Below, in pieces: positions 23,805-33,235 of a DNA stretch of 64,000 bases. The position numbers and the translations under genes were made by a program. The stretch lies in assembly GCF_007859325.1 (NCBI RefSeq), contig NZ_VOHK01000001.1, positions 62,001 to 126,000 of the forward strand. The letters run 5' to 3'. The notes under the pieces were generated by a model, which did no database searches, was not told the DNA's origin, and saw only the letters and a list, made by a program, of their open reading frames with translations. How positions within the stretch are numbered: position 1 is the first letter of the stretch; each line of letters starts with the position of its first letter. Source of the stretch: Luteimonas marina (GTDB taxonomy: Bacteria > Pseudomonadota > Gammaproteobacteria > Xanthomonadales > Xanthomonadaceae).

Positions 23805-24587
23805 ATGCGCGTACTGGTCAGCAACGATGACGGTGTCGATGCCCCCGGCATCCGCATCCTTGCGCAGGGCCTGCGCGATGCCGGCCACGACGTGCTGATC
23901 GTCGCCCCCGACCGCGACCGCTCCGGCGCCAGCAATTCGCTCACCCTCGACATGCCGCTGCGCGTGCAGCAGCTTGAACGCGACGTCTGGCGCGTCTACG
24001 GCACGCCCACCGACTGCGTGCACGTCGCGATCACCGGCATGCTGGAGCTGGAGCCCGACATCGTGGTCTCGGGCATCAACAACACCGCCAACCTCGGCGA
24101 CGACGTGATCTATTCCGGCACCGTGGCCGCGGCGATGGAAGGGCGCTTCCTCGGCCTGCCCGCGGTCGCGATGTCGCTGGCCACCGTCAACCACGACGGC
24201 CGCCACTACGAGACCGCGGCGCGCGCGGCGGTCGAGATCGTCGAGCGATTGAAGGCCGATCCGCTGCCGGCCGACACCATCCTCAACGTCAATGTGCCCG
24301 ACCGCGCCTGGAGCGAGGTCGCCGGCTTCGAGGTCACGCGCCTGGGCAATCGCCATCGCGCCGAGCCCTGCACGAAGCAGGAAGATCCGCGCGGCCGCAC
24401 CTGGTGGTGGATCGGCGCGGCGGGTCCGGAGATGGACGCCGGCCCCGGCACCGACTTCCACGCCGTGCGCTTCGGCCACATCTCGATCACGCCGATCCAC
24501 GTCGACCTCACGCGCTACCAGGCGCTGGAGCAGGTCGCGAGCTGGGTCGGCAGCCTCGCCGCCGAGCTGAAGGAGCCGCGCCCGTGA
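23805..24587 (+). CDS. surE: 5'/3'-nucleotidase SurE
   Basis: A 260-residue metal-dependent nucleoside monophosphatase associated with stationary-phase survival. The signature '[20 protein letters not shown]' begins at residue 2 and holds the metal-binding Asp pair. '[20 protein letters not shown]' and 'VNVPD' are further family blocks. ATG 23805 is fixed by the motif. It overlaps the pcm start by four bases, and the surE-pcm pair is conserved widely among proteobacteria. Confidence 0.96.
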   Translation: MRVLVSNDDGVDAPGIRILAQGLRDAGHDVLIVAPDRDRSGASNSLTLDMPLRVQQLERDVWRVYGTPTDCVHVAITGMLELEPDIVVSGINNTANLGDDVIYSGTVAAAMEGRFLGLPAVAMSLATVNHDGRHYETAARAAVEIVERLKADPLPADTILNVNVPDRAWSEVAGFEVTRLGNRHRAEPCTKQEDPRGRTWWWIGAAGPEMDAGPGTDFHAVRFGHISITPIHVDLTRYQALEQVASWVGSLAAELKEPRP

Positions 24588-25267
24588 ACCCGCGACTGCG
24601 CCTGCAGCCCGAGGCGATCGGCGTCGGCATGACCTCGCAGCGCGTGCGCGACCGCCTGATCGAGCGCCTGCGCGACAACGGCATCCGCGACGAGCGCGTG
24701 CTCAACGCGATCCGCACCGTGCCGCGGCACCTGTTCGTCGACGAGGCGCTGGCCACGCGCGCCTACGAGGACACCGCGCTGCCGATCGGCCACGGCCAGA
24801 CCATCTCCCAGCCCTGGGTGGTCGCGCGCATGACCGAGGCGCTGTTCGAGGACGGCCACGCGCCGCAGAAGGTGCTGGAAGTGGGCACCGGCTCGGGCTA
24901 CCAGGCCACCGTGCTCGCCGCGCTGGGACTGGAGGTGCACACCGTCGAGCGCATCGGCGACCTGCTGCGCGTGGCGCGCAAGCGCTTCCGCTCGCTCGGG
25001 CTCAACGTGCGCAGCAAGCACGACGATGGCCGCGTCGGCTGGCCGGAGAACGGGCCCTACGACGGCATCCTCGTCACCGCCGGCGCGCCGGCGCTGGTCG
25101 ACGCGCTGACCGAACAGCTCGCGCCCGGGGGCATCCTGGTCGCGCCGGTCGGCGCCGCCAACGCCCAGCAGCTGCTGATGCTGCGCAGGGAGGCCGACGG
25201 CAGCATCGCCCGCCGCGACCTCGGCCCGGTGGTCTTCGTGCCGCTGCTGTCGGGCACGATCGGCTGA
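24584..25267 (+). CDS. pcm: protein-L-isoaspartate O-methyltransferase
   Basis: A 227-residue repair enzyme that methylates isoaspartyl residues in aged proteins using S-adenosylmethionine. It has '[17 protein letters not shown]', the SAM loop '[19 protein letters not shown]' and '[17 protein letters not shown]'. The GTG start overlaps surE by four bases, and the last base of its stop codon is the first base of the next ATG (25267). Such packing indicates one surE-pcm-exoD-nlpD transcript. Confidence 0.96.
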   Translation: MNPRLRLQPEAIGVGMTSQRVRDRLIERLRDNGIRDERVLNAIRTVPRHLFVDEALATRAYEDTALPIGHGQTISQPWVVARMTEALFEDGHAPQKVLEVGTGSGYQATVLAALGLEVHTVERIGDLLRVARKRFRSLGLNVRSKHDDGRVGWPENGPYDGILVTAGAPALVDALTEQLAPGGILVAPVGAANAQQLLMLRREADGSIARRDLGPVVFVPLLSGTIG

Positions 25268-25920
25268 TGGCCGCGCACGCCTCGCCCGCCGCGGGTGCCG
25301 ACGAGGGAAGCCTGGGCGATCAGATCGCCGGGATGATCGAGCGCCTGCCGCCCGACCACGTGACCCTCGGCGAACTGCTCGACCTGTTCGGCGACGAAGG
25401 CCTGCTGCTGCTCACGATCCTGCTGACCCTGGTGTTCCTGATCCCGGTGTCGATCCCGGGCGTGAGCACCGTGTTCGGCGCGGCGATCCTGCTGGTCGGC
25501 GTCAGCCGCCTGTCGGGCCGCCAGCTGTGGCTGCCTGCGCGCGTGCGCGACCGCCGGCTGCCGTCCGACCGCCTGCGCCCGGGGCTCGCCGGCGGGCTGC
25601 GCTGGGTGCGACGGCTGGAGAAGCTCAGCCGGCCGCATCGCCTGCGCGCGGTGGTCGACGGGCGCGCCCAGGACATCGTCAACAACCTCGCCTTCATCCT
25701 CGCCGCGCTGCTGCTGATGGCGCCGTTCGGATTCGTGCCGTTCAGCAATACCCTGCCAGCGTTGGCGCTGCTGGCCTACGCGATCGGCTTCATCCAGCGC
25801 GACGGCGGCGCGGTGCTGCTCGGCCACCTCGCCAACATCGGCACGATGATCTACTTCGGCGTGCTGATCGGCGGCGGCGGGCTGGTGGCGCAGGAACTGT
25901 TCAAGCGGTTCGCGGCATGA
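25267..25920 (+). CDS. ExoD-like membrane protein
   Basis: A 217-residue inner-membrane protein of the exopolysaccharide synthesis ExoD family: 'VTLGELLDLFGDEGLLLLTI', 'LIPVSIPGVSTVFGAAILLV' and 'NTLPALALLAYAIGFIQRDG' are typical. Four or five hydrophobic segments follow a short soluble start. ExoD was found through rhizobial exopolysaccharide mutants, but its biochemical role is unclear. Here it is embedded between pcm and nlpD, overlapping by one base upstream; ATG 25917, a possible earlier start of nlpD, overlaps its stop. Confidence 0.85.
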   Translation: MAAHASPAAGADEGSLGDQIAGMIERLPPDHVTLGELLDLFGDEGLLLLTILLTLVFLIPVSIPGVSTVFGAAILLVGVSRLSGRQLWLPARVRDRRLPSDRLRPGLAGGLRWVRRLEKLSRPHRLRAVVDGRAQDIVNNLAFILAALLLMAPFGFVPFSNTLPALALLAYAIGFIQRDGGAVLLGHLANIGTMIYFGVLIGGGGLVAQELFKRFAA

Positions 25921-25943
25921 TCGACGCGGCTCCGGGGACATAC

Positions 25944-26741
25944 ATGGATTCGATGACGGCAGCGACGAAGGCGACGACACGATGGCGCATGCCCGCGGCG
26001 GCCCTGCTGGCCGCGCTGGCGCTGGTCCTGCTGGCCGCGTGCAGCAGCAAGGTGGTGCGCACGCCCGGCACGACCTCCGCGCCGAAGGTCTCGACGCCCC
26101 GGCCCGGCGCCAGCGTCGTGGTCCAGCGCGGCGACAACCTGTACCGGCTCGCGGTCAACAACGGCATCAGCCCGATGGACCTGGCGCTGTGGAACGGCAT
26201 CTCGTCGCCGTACACGATCTATCCCGGGCAGCGGTTGCGGCTGTATCCCTCGTCCGGCGCCGCGGCATCGCGCCCGGCGGCCACGTCGGCTTCCCCTTCA
26301 GCGCAGCGTCCGCCGGTGCGCCCCACGCAGGCGCCGCCGCAGCCGGCGACACCGCCGCCCGCGACCAGCGCCATCACCTGGCGCTGGCCGACCGACGGCC
26401 AGATCCTCAACCGCTTCGTGTCCGGCCAACCGACCCGGCAGGGCATCGACATCACCGGCAAGAGCGGCCAGGCGGTCCGCGCGGCGGCCGACGGCGTGGT
26501 CGTGTACTCCGGCTCCGGCCTGGTCGGCTACGGCGAACTGGTCATCGTCAAGCACGACGAACAGTGGCTGTCGGCCTACGGCCACAACCGCACCCGCCTG
26601 GTCAGCGAAGGCGCGCGGGTGAAGGCGGGGCAGCAGATCGCCGAGATGGGCAGCACTGGCGCGGCGCGCGAGATGCTGCACTTCGAGATTCGCTACAACG
26701 GCAAGCCGGTCGATCCGCTGTCTTACCTGCCGAAGCGCTGA
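25944..26741 (+). CDS. nlpD: murein hydrolase activator NlpD (degenerate LytM lipoprotein)
   Basis: A 265-residue lipoprotein: signal peptide ending 'LLAAC' (Cys near residue 33), LysM domain ('VVVQRGDNLYRLAVNNGISP'), a Pro/Ala linker, and a C-terminal M23/LytM domain. The metal ligands are incomplete: 'RQGIDITGKSGQAV' lacks the zinc histidine of active endopeptidases, as in E. coli NlpD, which activates amidase AmiC during cell separation rather than cutting peptidoglycan. 'MLHFEIRYNGKPVDPLSYLP' ends the domain. ATG 25944 has GGGGA upstream; ATG 25917, overlapping the ExoD stop, is an alternative. rpoS does not follow, unlike the E. coli nlpD-rpoS order. Confidence 0.92.
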   Translation: MDSMTAATKATTRWRMPAAALLAALALVLLAACSSKVVRTPGTTSAPKVSTPRPGASVVVQRGDNLYRLAVNNGISPMDLALWNGISSPYTIYPGQRLRLYPSSGAAASRPAATSASPSAQRPPVRPTQAPPQPATPPPATSAITWRWPTDGQILNRFVSGQPTRQGIDITGKSGQAVRAAADGVVVYSGSGLVGYGELVIVKHDEQWLSAYGHNRTRLVSEGARVKAGQQIAEMGSTGAAREMLHFEIRYNGKPVDPLSYLPKR

Positions 26742-26760
26742 TCGTTCGAAAGCGCTGAGA

Positions 26761-26836
26761 CCTGTCATCCCGAGCGCAGCGAGGGACCTTCTTCCAGACG
26801 ATCGGACGCAAGATCCCACGCTGCGCTCGGGATGAT
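26761..26836. repeat. inverted repeat 'tcatcccgagcgcagcgag'
   Basis: 'tcatcccgagcgcagcg' near 26765 faces 'cgctgcgctcgggatga' ending near 26835, with 'gggacctt' and 'gatccca' inside the arms. It sits between the convergent nlpD and Mth938-like genes. Related arms are found at 31806-31915 and 35659-35757. Confidence 0.75.
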
Positions 26837-26883
26837 GGGCATATGGCCGGGACAACGCGATGCCGGCAGGCTTGGGCGACCGG

Positions 26884-27261
26884 TCAGGGCTTCCCGAGCA
26901 CGAACCCCGCCACCACCCGTCGGCCCTCGCTCGCGAGCACGTCATAGGTGCGCGCCGCCGCGGCATTGGCCATCGATTCGAGCCCGATGCCGCGCGACAG
27001 GCACATGGCCTGGGTTTCCGGCGGCGGGAACACCTGGCGTTCGCCGGTGCCGAGCAGGATCAGCTCCGGCTGCAGCGCCAGCAGCGGTGCGAGGTCGTCG
27101 GGGCGCAGCGTCGCGGCGTCGAGCACCGGCCAGTCTTCGACCAGACGGTCGGGGGCGACGAGGAAGCTGGCCGTCAGGCGGCGGTCGTTGACCAGCGCGG
27201 AGCGGCCGTCGGCGCCGCGCAGGAAGAATTCGAAATCGGGCTGTTCGTGGACGAGTTGCAT
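26884..27261 (-). CDS. Mth938-like (DUF498/NDUFAF3-type) protein
   Basis: A 125-residue soluble protein of the Mth938/DUF498 fold: 'VNDRRLTASFLVAPDRLVED', 'ELILLGTGERQVFPPPE' and 'GIGLESMANAAAARTYDVLA' are its characteristic blocks. Eukaryotic relatives (NDUFAF3) help assemble respiratory complex I; the bacterial role is unknown. It is 22 bases downstream of yhbY on the same strand and probably shares its transcript. Confidence 0.85.
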   Translation of the reverse strand: MQLVHEQPDFEFFLRGADGRSALVNDRRLTASFLVAPDRLVEDWPVLDAATLRPDDLAPLLALQPELILLGTGERQVFPPPETQAMCLSRGIGLESMANAAAARTYDVLASEGRRVVAGFVLGKP

Positions 27262-27283
27262 CGACGGCGGGCGCTGGCTGCGC

Positions 27284-27589
27284 CTAGGAGCGCGGCAGCA
27301 CGATCTGGCGCTTGTCCTTCGAGGGTCGGTACAGCACCGCGACGTGGCCGATCCGCTGCACCAGCGCGGCGCCGGCGCGCTGCGTGATTTCGCCGATCAA
27401 CTGGTCGCGCTCGTCGCGGTCGCCGGCGGCGACCTTGATCTTGATCAGTTCGTGGTGCTCCAGGGCGCCGTCGATTTCGGCCACCAGCGCGTCGGTCACG
27501 CCCTTGCCGCCCACCTGCAGCATCGCCTTGAGGTCGTGTGCCTGCCCGCGCAGGAAGCGGTTCTGGGCGGCGGTCAGGGCGATGGACAT
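27284..27589 (-). CDS. yhbY: CRM-domain ribosome assembly factor YhbY
   Basis: A 101-residue RNA-binding protein made of a single CRM domain, with 'FLRGQAHDLKAMLQVGGKGV' and 'LIKIKVAAGDRDERDQLIGE' (the GxxG-like loop is 'GGKG'). Homologues bind pre-50S particles. It is divergent from rlmE-ftsH, the same arrangement as in E. coli. The 142-base divergent gap holds a half repeat (27681-27721) near the rlmE start. Confidence 0.93.
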   Translation of the reverse strand: MSIALTAAQNRFLRGQAHDLKAMLQVGGKGVTDALVAEIDGALEHHELIKIKVAAGDRDERDQLIGEITQRAGAALVQRIGHVAVLYRPSKDKRQIVLPRS

Positions 27590-27680
27590 CGGGAATATCG
27601 GCGGGCTGCGGAGGACCGCAGGGTATCATGCCGCCTCGCAATCCCTCCCGGGGGCTTCGTGCGGTCGATGCCGCATCGGC

Positions 27681-27721
27681 GGGCCCCCACCCCGACCCTC
27701 CCCGCACGCGGGGGAGGGGGA
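27681..27721. repeat. half copy of the 'cccaccccgaccctcccc' repeat
   Basis: One arm only, with the inner palindrome CCTCCCCGCACGCGGGGGAGG-like (split into two ten-base halves around GCACG). It ends 10 bases before the rlmE start codon, so it probably contributes a hairpin to the rlmE leader mRNA. Confidence 0.65.
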
Positions 27722-27731
27722 CTAATGAAAC

Positions 27732-28379
27732 ATGGCCACCCGCAGCAAGAGCAGCCAGCGCTGGCTGAAGGAACACTTCTCCGACCCCTTCGTGAAGAAG
27801 GCCCAGGCCGAGGGGCTGCGCTCGCGCGCGGCCTACAAGCTGGAGGAACTGGTCGAGCGCGACCGCCTGCTCAGGCCGGGCATGGTCGTGGTCGACCTCG
27901 GCGCGGCCCCGGGCGGCTGGTCGCAGTGGATCCGGCAGGAGCTGGACCGGCTCGACCCCGCGCGCCCGGGCCGGGTACTGGCCCTGGACATCCTGGAGAT
28001 GCCGCCGCTGGCCGGGGTCGAGTTCCTTCATGGCGATTTCAGGGAGGATGCGGTCTTATCGAACCTTGAGACGATGCTGGCCGGACAGCCCGTGGACCTT
28101 GTGTTGTCCGACATGGCCCCCAACAAGAGCGGTGTGGAAGCGGTCGACCAGCCGCGGGCGATGTATCTGTCGGAACTGGCGATGGACTTCGCCGACCGCC
28201 ACCTCAAGCCCGGCGGCGCGTTCCTGATCAAGCTGTTCCAGGGCACGGGCTTCGACGATTTCGTGCGCGACCTGCGCAAGCGCTATGCGAAGGTCGCGAT
28301 CCGCAAGCCGGCGGCGTCGCGCAGGCGTTCGCCGGAAGTCTATGCGCTGGCGCAGGGCAAGCTGCCGGCAATCAAGTAG
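27732..28379 (+). CDS. rlmE: 23S rRNA (uridine-2552-2'-O)-methyltransferase
   Basis: A 215-residue SAM-dependent enzyme (RrmJ/FtsJ) acting late in 50S maturation. It shows '[20 protein letters not shown]', the SAM loop '[14 protein letters not shown]', '[20 protein letters not shown]' and 'FLIKLFQG', which together carry the K-D-K-E catalytic set. The gene lies 30 bases upstream of ftsH, as in E. coli, and is divergent from yhbY. The start is fixed by the conserved '[20 protein letters not shown]'. Confidence 0.96.
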   Translation: MATRSKSSQRWLKEHFSDPFVKKAQAEGLRSRAAYKLEELVERDRLLRPGMVVVDLGAAPGGWSQWIRQELDRLDPARPGRVLALDILEMPPLAGVEFLHGDFREDAVLSNLETMLAGQPVDLVLSDMAPNKSGVEAVDQPRAMYLSELAMDFADRHLKPGGAFLIKLFQGTGFDDFVRDLRKRYAKVAIRKPAASRRRSPEVYALAQGKLPAIK

Positions 28380-28409
28380 CATGACCCCATTGGAGTCCCG
28401 GAAATCCCG

Positions 28410-30323
<1,914 letters not shown>

Positions 30324-30367
30324 CGGGGCCGGGATTGGTGATTGGTCATCGGTGATTCGAAAAAGCA

Positions 30368-30396
30368 GCGGCGCCGGTCCCCCGGCGCCGTTCTTT
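30368..30396 (+). terminator. Rho-independent terminator after ftsH
   Basis: CGGCGCCGG (30369-30377) and CCGGCGCCG (30382-30390) form a nine-pair stem with a four-base loop, followed by TTCTTTTTT. It stands 45 bases after the ftsH stop, so folP is likely expressed from its own promoter. Confidence 0.85.
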
Positions 30397-30435
30397 TTTG
30401 CCGTCATCCCTCGTCCCCCATCATCCCTCGTCCTC

Positions 30436-30520
30436 CGTCATCCCGGCGAAAGCCGGGATCCATGTTGCCGTCGCCCTTTGCTTCAAGAGCCCATGGATCC
30501 CGGCTTGCGCCGGGATGACG
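30436..30520. repeat. dRS3-like inverted repeat pair
   Basis: Arms 'cgtcatcccggcgaaagccg' (from 30436) and the inverse ending 'cgccgggatgacg' (30520); the right arm has ttgcgcc for tttcgcc. The 30-base spacer holds no recognisable gene. It is nested in the composite region 30334-30568. Confidence 0.8.
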
Positions 30521-30565
30521 AAGGGAAGCGCTAGACTTCCCGCCAGTCACGAATCACCAATCACC

Positions 30566-31465
30566 ATGTTCGACACCTCCCCCCAACTCGACTGCGCCGG
30601 CCGCATCCTGAAGCTCGACCGCCCCCGCGTCATGGGCATCGTCAACGTCACGCCCGATTCGTTCTCCGACGGCGGCGCGCATGACACGGTCGAGGCCGCC
30701 GTGGCGCACGGCCTGCGGCTGGCGGAAGAGGGCGCGGACATCCTCGACATCGGCGGCGAATCCACGCGGCCGGGCGCGGACGAGGTGCTGCTCGACGAGG
30801 AACTGCGCCGCGTGATCCCGGTGATCGAGCGCCTGGCGCGCGAGACGACGCTGCCGATCAGCATCGATACCTCGAAGCCCGAGGTGATGCGCGCCGCGGT
30901 GGCGGCCGGCGCCGGCATGGTCAACGATGTCTACGCGCTGCGCCGTGAGGGCGCGCTCGACGCCGCCGCGGAACTGGGCGTGCCGGTGGTGCTGGTGCAC
31001 ATGCTCGGCGAACCGCGCTCGATGCAGGACGCGCCCGAATACGACGACGTGGTCGGCGAGGTGCACCGCTTCCTCGCCGAGCGCATCTTCGTCGCGGAAA
31101 TGGCCGGCATCGCCAAGAAGCGCATCGTGGTCGATCCAGGCTTCGGCTTCGGCAAGGCCGCGCCGCACAACCTGCAGCTGCTCGCGCAGCTGGAGTGCTT
31201 CACCGAACTCGGCGTGCCGGTGCTGGCCGGGCTCTCGCGCAAGCGCACGATCGGCGAGCTGACCGGTCGCGACGACCCGCGCGAACGCCTGCACGGATCG
31301 GTGGCCGCGCACGTGATCGCGGCGCAGCGCGGCGCGGGCATCGTGCGCGTGCACGACGTCGCCGCGACCGTGGACGCCTTGAAAGTCTGGCAGGCCGTCG
31401 CCACCGTCCCCTTGCCGAGGAAGGCCGCAGACGCGCCGGCGATCCGCTGGCCCGACGAAACCTGA
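30566..31465 (+). CDS. folP: dihydropteroate synthase
   Basis: A 299-residue folate enzyme joining p-aminobenzoate to pterin pyrophosphate; it is the sulfonamide target. The two signatures 'VMGIVNVTPDSFSDGG' and 'GADILDIGGESTRPGADEV' are intact, with 'DPGFGFGK' and 'GLSRKRTIGELTGRD' near the C-terminus. ATG 30566 gives the family start 'LDCAGRILKLDRPRVMG'. The order ftsH-folP is conserved, but here a terminator and repeats lie between them; glmM does not follow. The start codon lies within the right end of a repeat. Confidence 0.96.
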   Translation: MFDTSPQLDCAGRILKLDRPRVMGIVNVTPDSFSDGGAHDTVEAAVAHGLRLAEEGADILDIGGESTRPGADEVLLDEELRRVIPVIERLARETTLPISIDTSKPEVMRAAVAAGAGMVNDVYALRREGALDAAAELGVPVVLVHMLGEPRSMQDAPEYDDVVGEVHRFLAERIFVAEMAGIAKKRIVVDPGFGFGKAAPHNLQLLAQLECFTELGVPVLAGLSRKRTIGELTGRDDPRERLHGSVAAHVIAAQRGAGIVRVHDVAATVDALKVWQAVATVPLPRKAADAPAIRWPDET

Positions 31466-31520
31466 ACATCGATTGCGGTAAACCGGTTGCAAGGCACGAA
31501 AGGCTGACGGGAGAATCCAC

Positions 31521-31787
31521 ATGGCAACCGGCTGGGCGGGCGACGGCGCGGTACAGGACCAGATCGACGCGACCGTGAAGGACGCGATCAAGCGTGCGCG
31601 CAGCCAGCTGCCGCAGGGTCCGGGCCGTGCCCGCTGCGAGGAATGCGATGCCCCGATCCCGGAGGCGCGGCGCAAGGCGATGCCGGGCGTGCGCCTGTGC
31701 ATCGCCTGCCAGGAGGCCGAGGAGCAGGACGGGCAGGCGCATGCCGGCTACAACCGGCGCGGCAGCAAGGACAGTCAGCTGCGTTAG
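31521..31787 (+). CDS. DksA/TraR-family C4 zinc-finger protein
   Basis: An 88-residue protein with the DksA/TraR zinc finger 'CEECDAPIPEARRKAMPG' followed by 'CIACQ', giving four cysteines spaced like E. coli YbiI. It lacks the long coiled coil of true DksA. Small members of this family bind RNA polymerase in the secondary channel or have unknown roles. It stands alone 55 bases after folP, with a repeat downstream. Confidence 0.88.
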   Translation: MATGWAGDGAVQDQIDATVKDAIKRARSQLPQGPGRARCEECDAPIPEARRKAMPGVRLCIACQEAEEQDGQAHAGYNRRGSKDSQLR

Positions 31788-31805
31788 GGCGGGTCAGGAT
31801 CAATG

Positions 31806-31915
31806 CTGTCACCCTGAGCCCTTCGGCTGCGCTCAGGGCAGGCTCTGCGAGGGATCTGCTTTCGCGTGTCACGCTCGGCCAACAAGCGAGATCCCTCGCT
31901 GCGCTCGGGATGACA
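31806..31915. repeat. composite inverted repeat with 'gatccctcgctgcgctcggg' right arm
   Basis: The right arm 'ctcgctgcgctcgggatgac' (about 31896-31914) is the inverse of the 'gtcatcccgagcgcagcgag' family. The left half carries a variant, 'gtcaccctgagccc' with 'gctgcgctcagggca', itself a local hairpin, and 'gcgagggatctgct'. It fills the gap between the zinc-finger gene and the convergent TPR gene. Confidence 0.6.
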
Positions 31916-31970
31916 TCCTGTTGGCCAGGCGCGACCCGATGGCGGCCCCGGTCGTGCCGGTGCCGCGCCG

Positions 31971-33059
31971 CTACAGCCCCTTGTGGCGCAACTGGTCCAG
32001 CTTGGCCTGGTAGCGCTCGCCCATGTTGCGTCCCGCGACGGCCTGCGCGCGGCGCAAGGCTTCGCCGGCCTTCTGGAAGCTGCCCAGGTGCAGGTACGCG
32101 CGCGCGAGCCCGTAGTGGAAGCGGTGCTCGCCGTCGTACAGCTTGATCGCGCGGCGATAGTGCACCGCGGCGTCCTCGTAGTTGCCGCGCTTCTCGTCGT
32201 CCATCGCCAGCATGAAATAGTGGAACGGATTGCGCTGGCGCGCCCTCTCGATCCGCGTCCTGAACTCCGCTTCCTTGCGCCGGTCGCCGCGCCCCGCGTA
32301 CAGCGAGGCAAGGTTCATCAACGCGCCGTCGTGCAGCCTGTCGACCTCCAGCGCCTTCAGGAAATGGCGTTCGGCCTCGTCCGGCCTGCCTTGTCTCAGG
32401 GATAGCACGCCGACGTTGTTCCAGGCCGAGGCATAGCCGTCGTCCATCCGCAGGGCGGCCGCCATGTACGCACCGGCTTCGGCGAGCTTGTTCTCCGCGA
32501 GCAGGCTGGCGGCGCGATTGCTGTAGTAGATCGCCAGCAGGCGGTCGTCGCTGATCCGCTTCGGGGGCTCGCCGGCCAGGACGCTGTCACTGGCGACGTC
32601 GATGGAGAGCCGGTGCTGGTTGACGCGGATGCCGGTATTGACGTGATTGCTGAAATACAGGGTGTCGCCTTCGCTGTACCAGGACAGCGTCCGCGCGATT
32701 TCCTGGCCGTAGGCGTCGATGCCGGCTTCCCGCGCCAGCGCGATCGTCAGCAGGGTGAAGGTCAGGCAGTTCGCCTTGCGCGTCCGCCAGGCCTCGGCGA
32801 CGGTGTAGTTGCCGTCGTGCTGGTAGATCATGCCGAGTCCGTCCGGATCGAACATGAAGCGGACCAGGTGCTCCAGGCGCTGCTGGTCGGATGCTCCGCC
32901 CTGCACGACGACGCGCGCGTGCAGCACGGCGCGCAGGTCGTCGGGTATCGCGAGGACCTGCTCGGGCGAGGGGGGCTGCAGCAGCTCGGCGGGCTGCGGC
33001 GGCGTATCCGTCGTCGCGGGTGCCAGGGCCAGGGCCGCGGTCAGAAGCCATGTGAACAT
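31971..33059 (-). CDS. exported transglutaminase-like/TPR protein
   Basis: A 362-residue protein with a short signal peptide ('MFTWLLTAALALAPATTD'). Residues about 70-170 resemble a transglutaminase-like cysteine-peptidase core, with Cys in 'RKANCLTFTLLTIALAREAG' and His in 'YFSNHVNTGIRVN'. The rest consists of TPR helices ('AEAGAYMAAALRMDDGYASA', 'DEAERHFLKALEVDRLHDGA', 'KAGEALRRAQAVAGRNMGER'). ATG at 33059 has GGGAGGT just upstream; the in-frame ATG at 33140 adds 27 Arg/Pro residues with no export signal. Probably periplasmic. Substrate unknown; the combination suggests peptide or protein processing in an assembly. Confidence 0.8.
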   Translation of the reverse strand: MFTWLLTAALALAPATTDTPPQPAELLQPPSPEQVLAIPDDLRAVLHARVVVQGGASDQQRLEHLVRFMFDPDGLGMIYQHDGNYTVAEAWRTRKANCLTFTLLTIALAREAGIDAYGQEIARTLSWYSEGDTLYFSNHVNTGIRVNQHRLSIDVASDSVLAGEPPKRISDDRLLAIYYSNRAASLLAENKLAEAGAYMAAALRMDDGYASAWNNVGVLSLRQGRPDEAERHFLKALEVDRLHDGALMNLASLYAGRGDRRKEAEFRTRIERARQRNPFHYFMLAMDDEKRGNYEDAAVHYRRAIKLYDGEHRFHYGLARAYLHLGSFQKAGEALRRAQAVAGRNMGERYQAKLDQLRHKGL

Positions 33060-33235
33060 GCGGAGTACCTCCCGTGTCCAGCCGCTGTCCGGAAGTCTAC
33101 GCCTTTTGCGGGCCGCCGGTGTGTTGTGCGGCGGCGGCACAGACTGGCGAAATCCGGCGGTTCACCTTGCCGCCGGCGCCAGCCTGAACGCCCTGAATCG
33201 CGGGGCGTCGTCCTGATCGTTGCCGGAACGAACGA

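Larger units (their letters stand above)
30334..30568. repeat. composite repeat region between ftsH and folP with 'gattggtgatt' ends
   Basis: The left end has 'attggtgattggtcatcggt' followed by gattcg (30334-30359), and the right end 'cgaatcaccaatcaccat' (30550-30567) is its inverse. The right end overlaps the folP start codon. Inside lie the ftsH terminator and a dRS3-like pair (30436-30520). The nested order suggests one repeat inserted into another. Confidence 0.55.
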
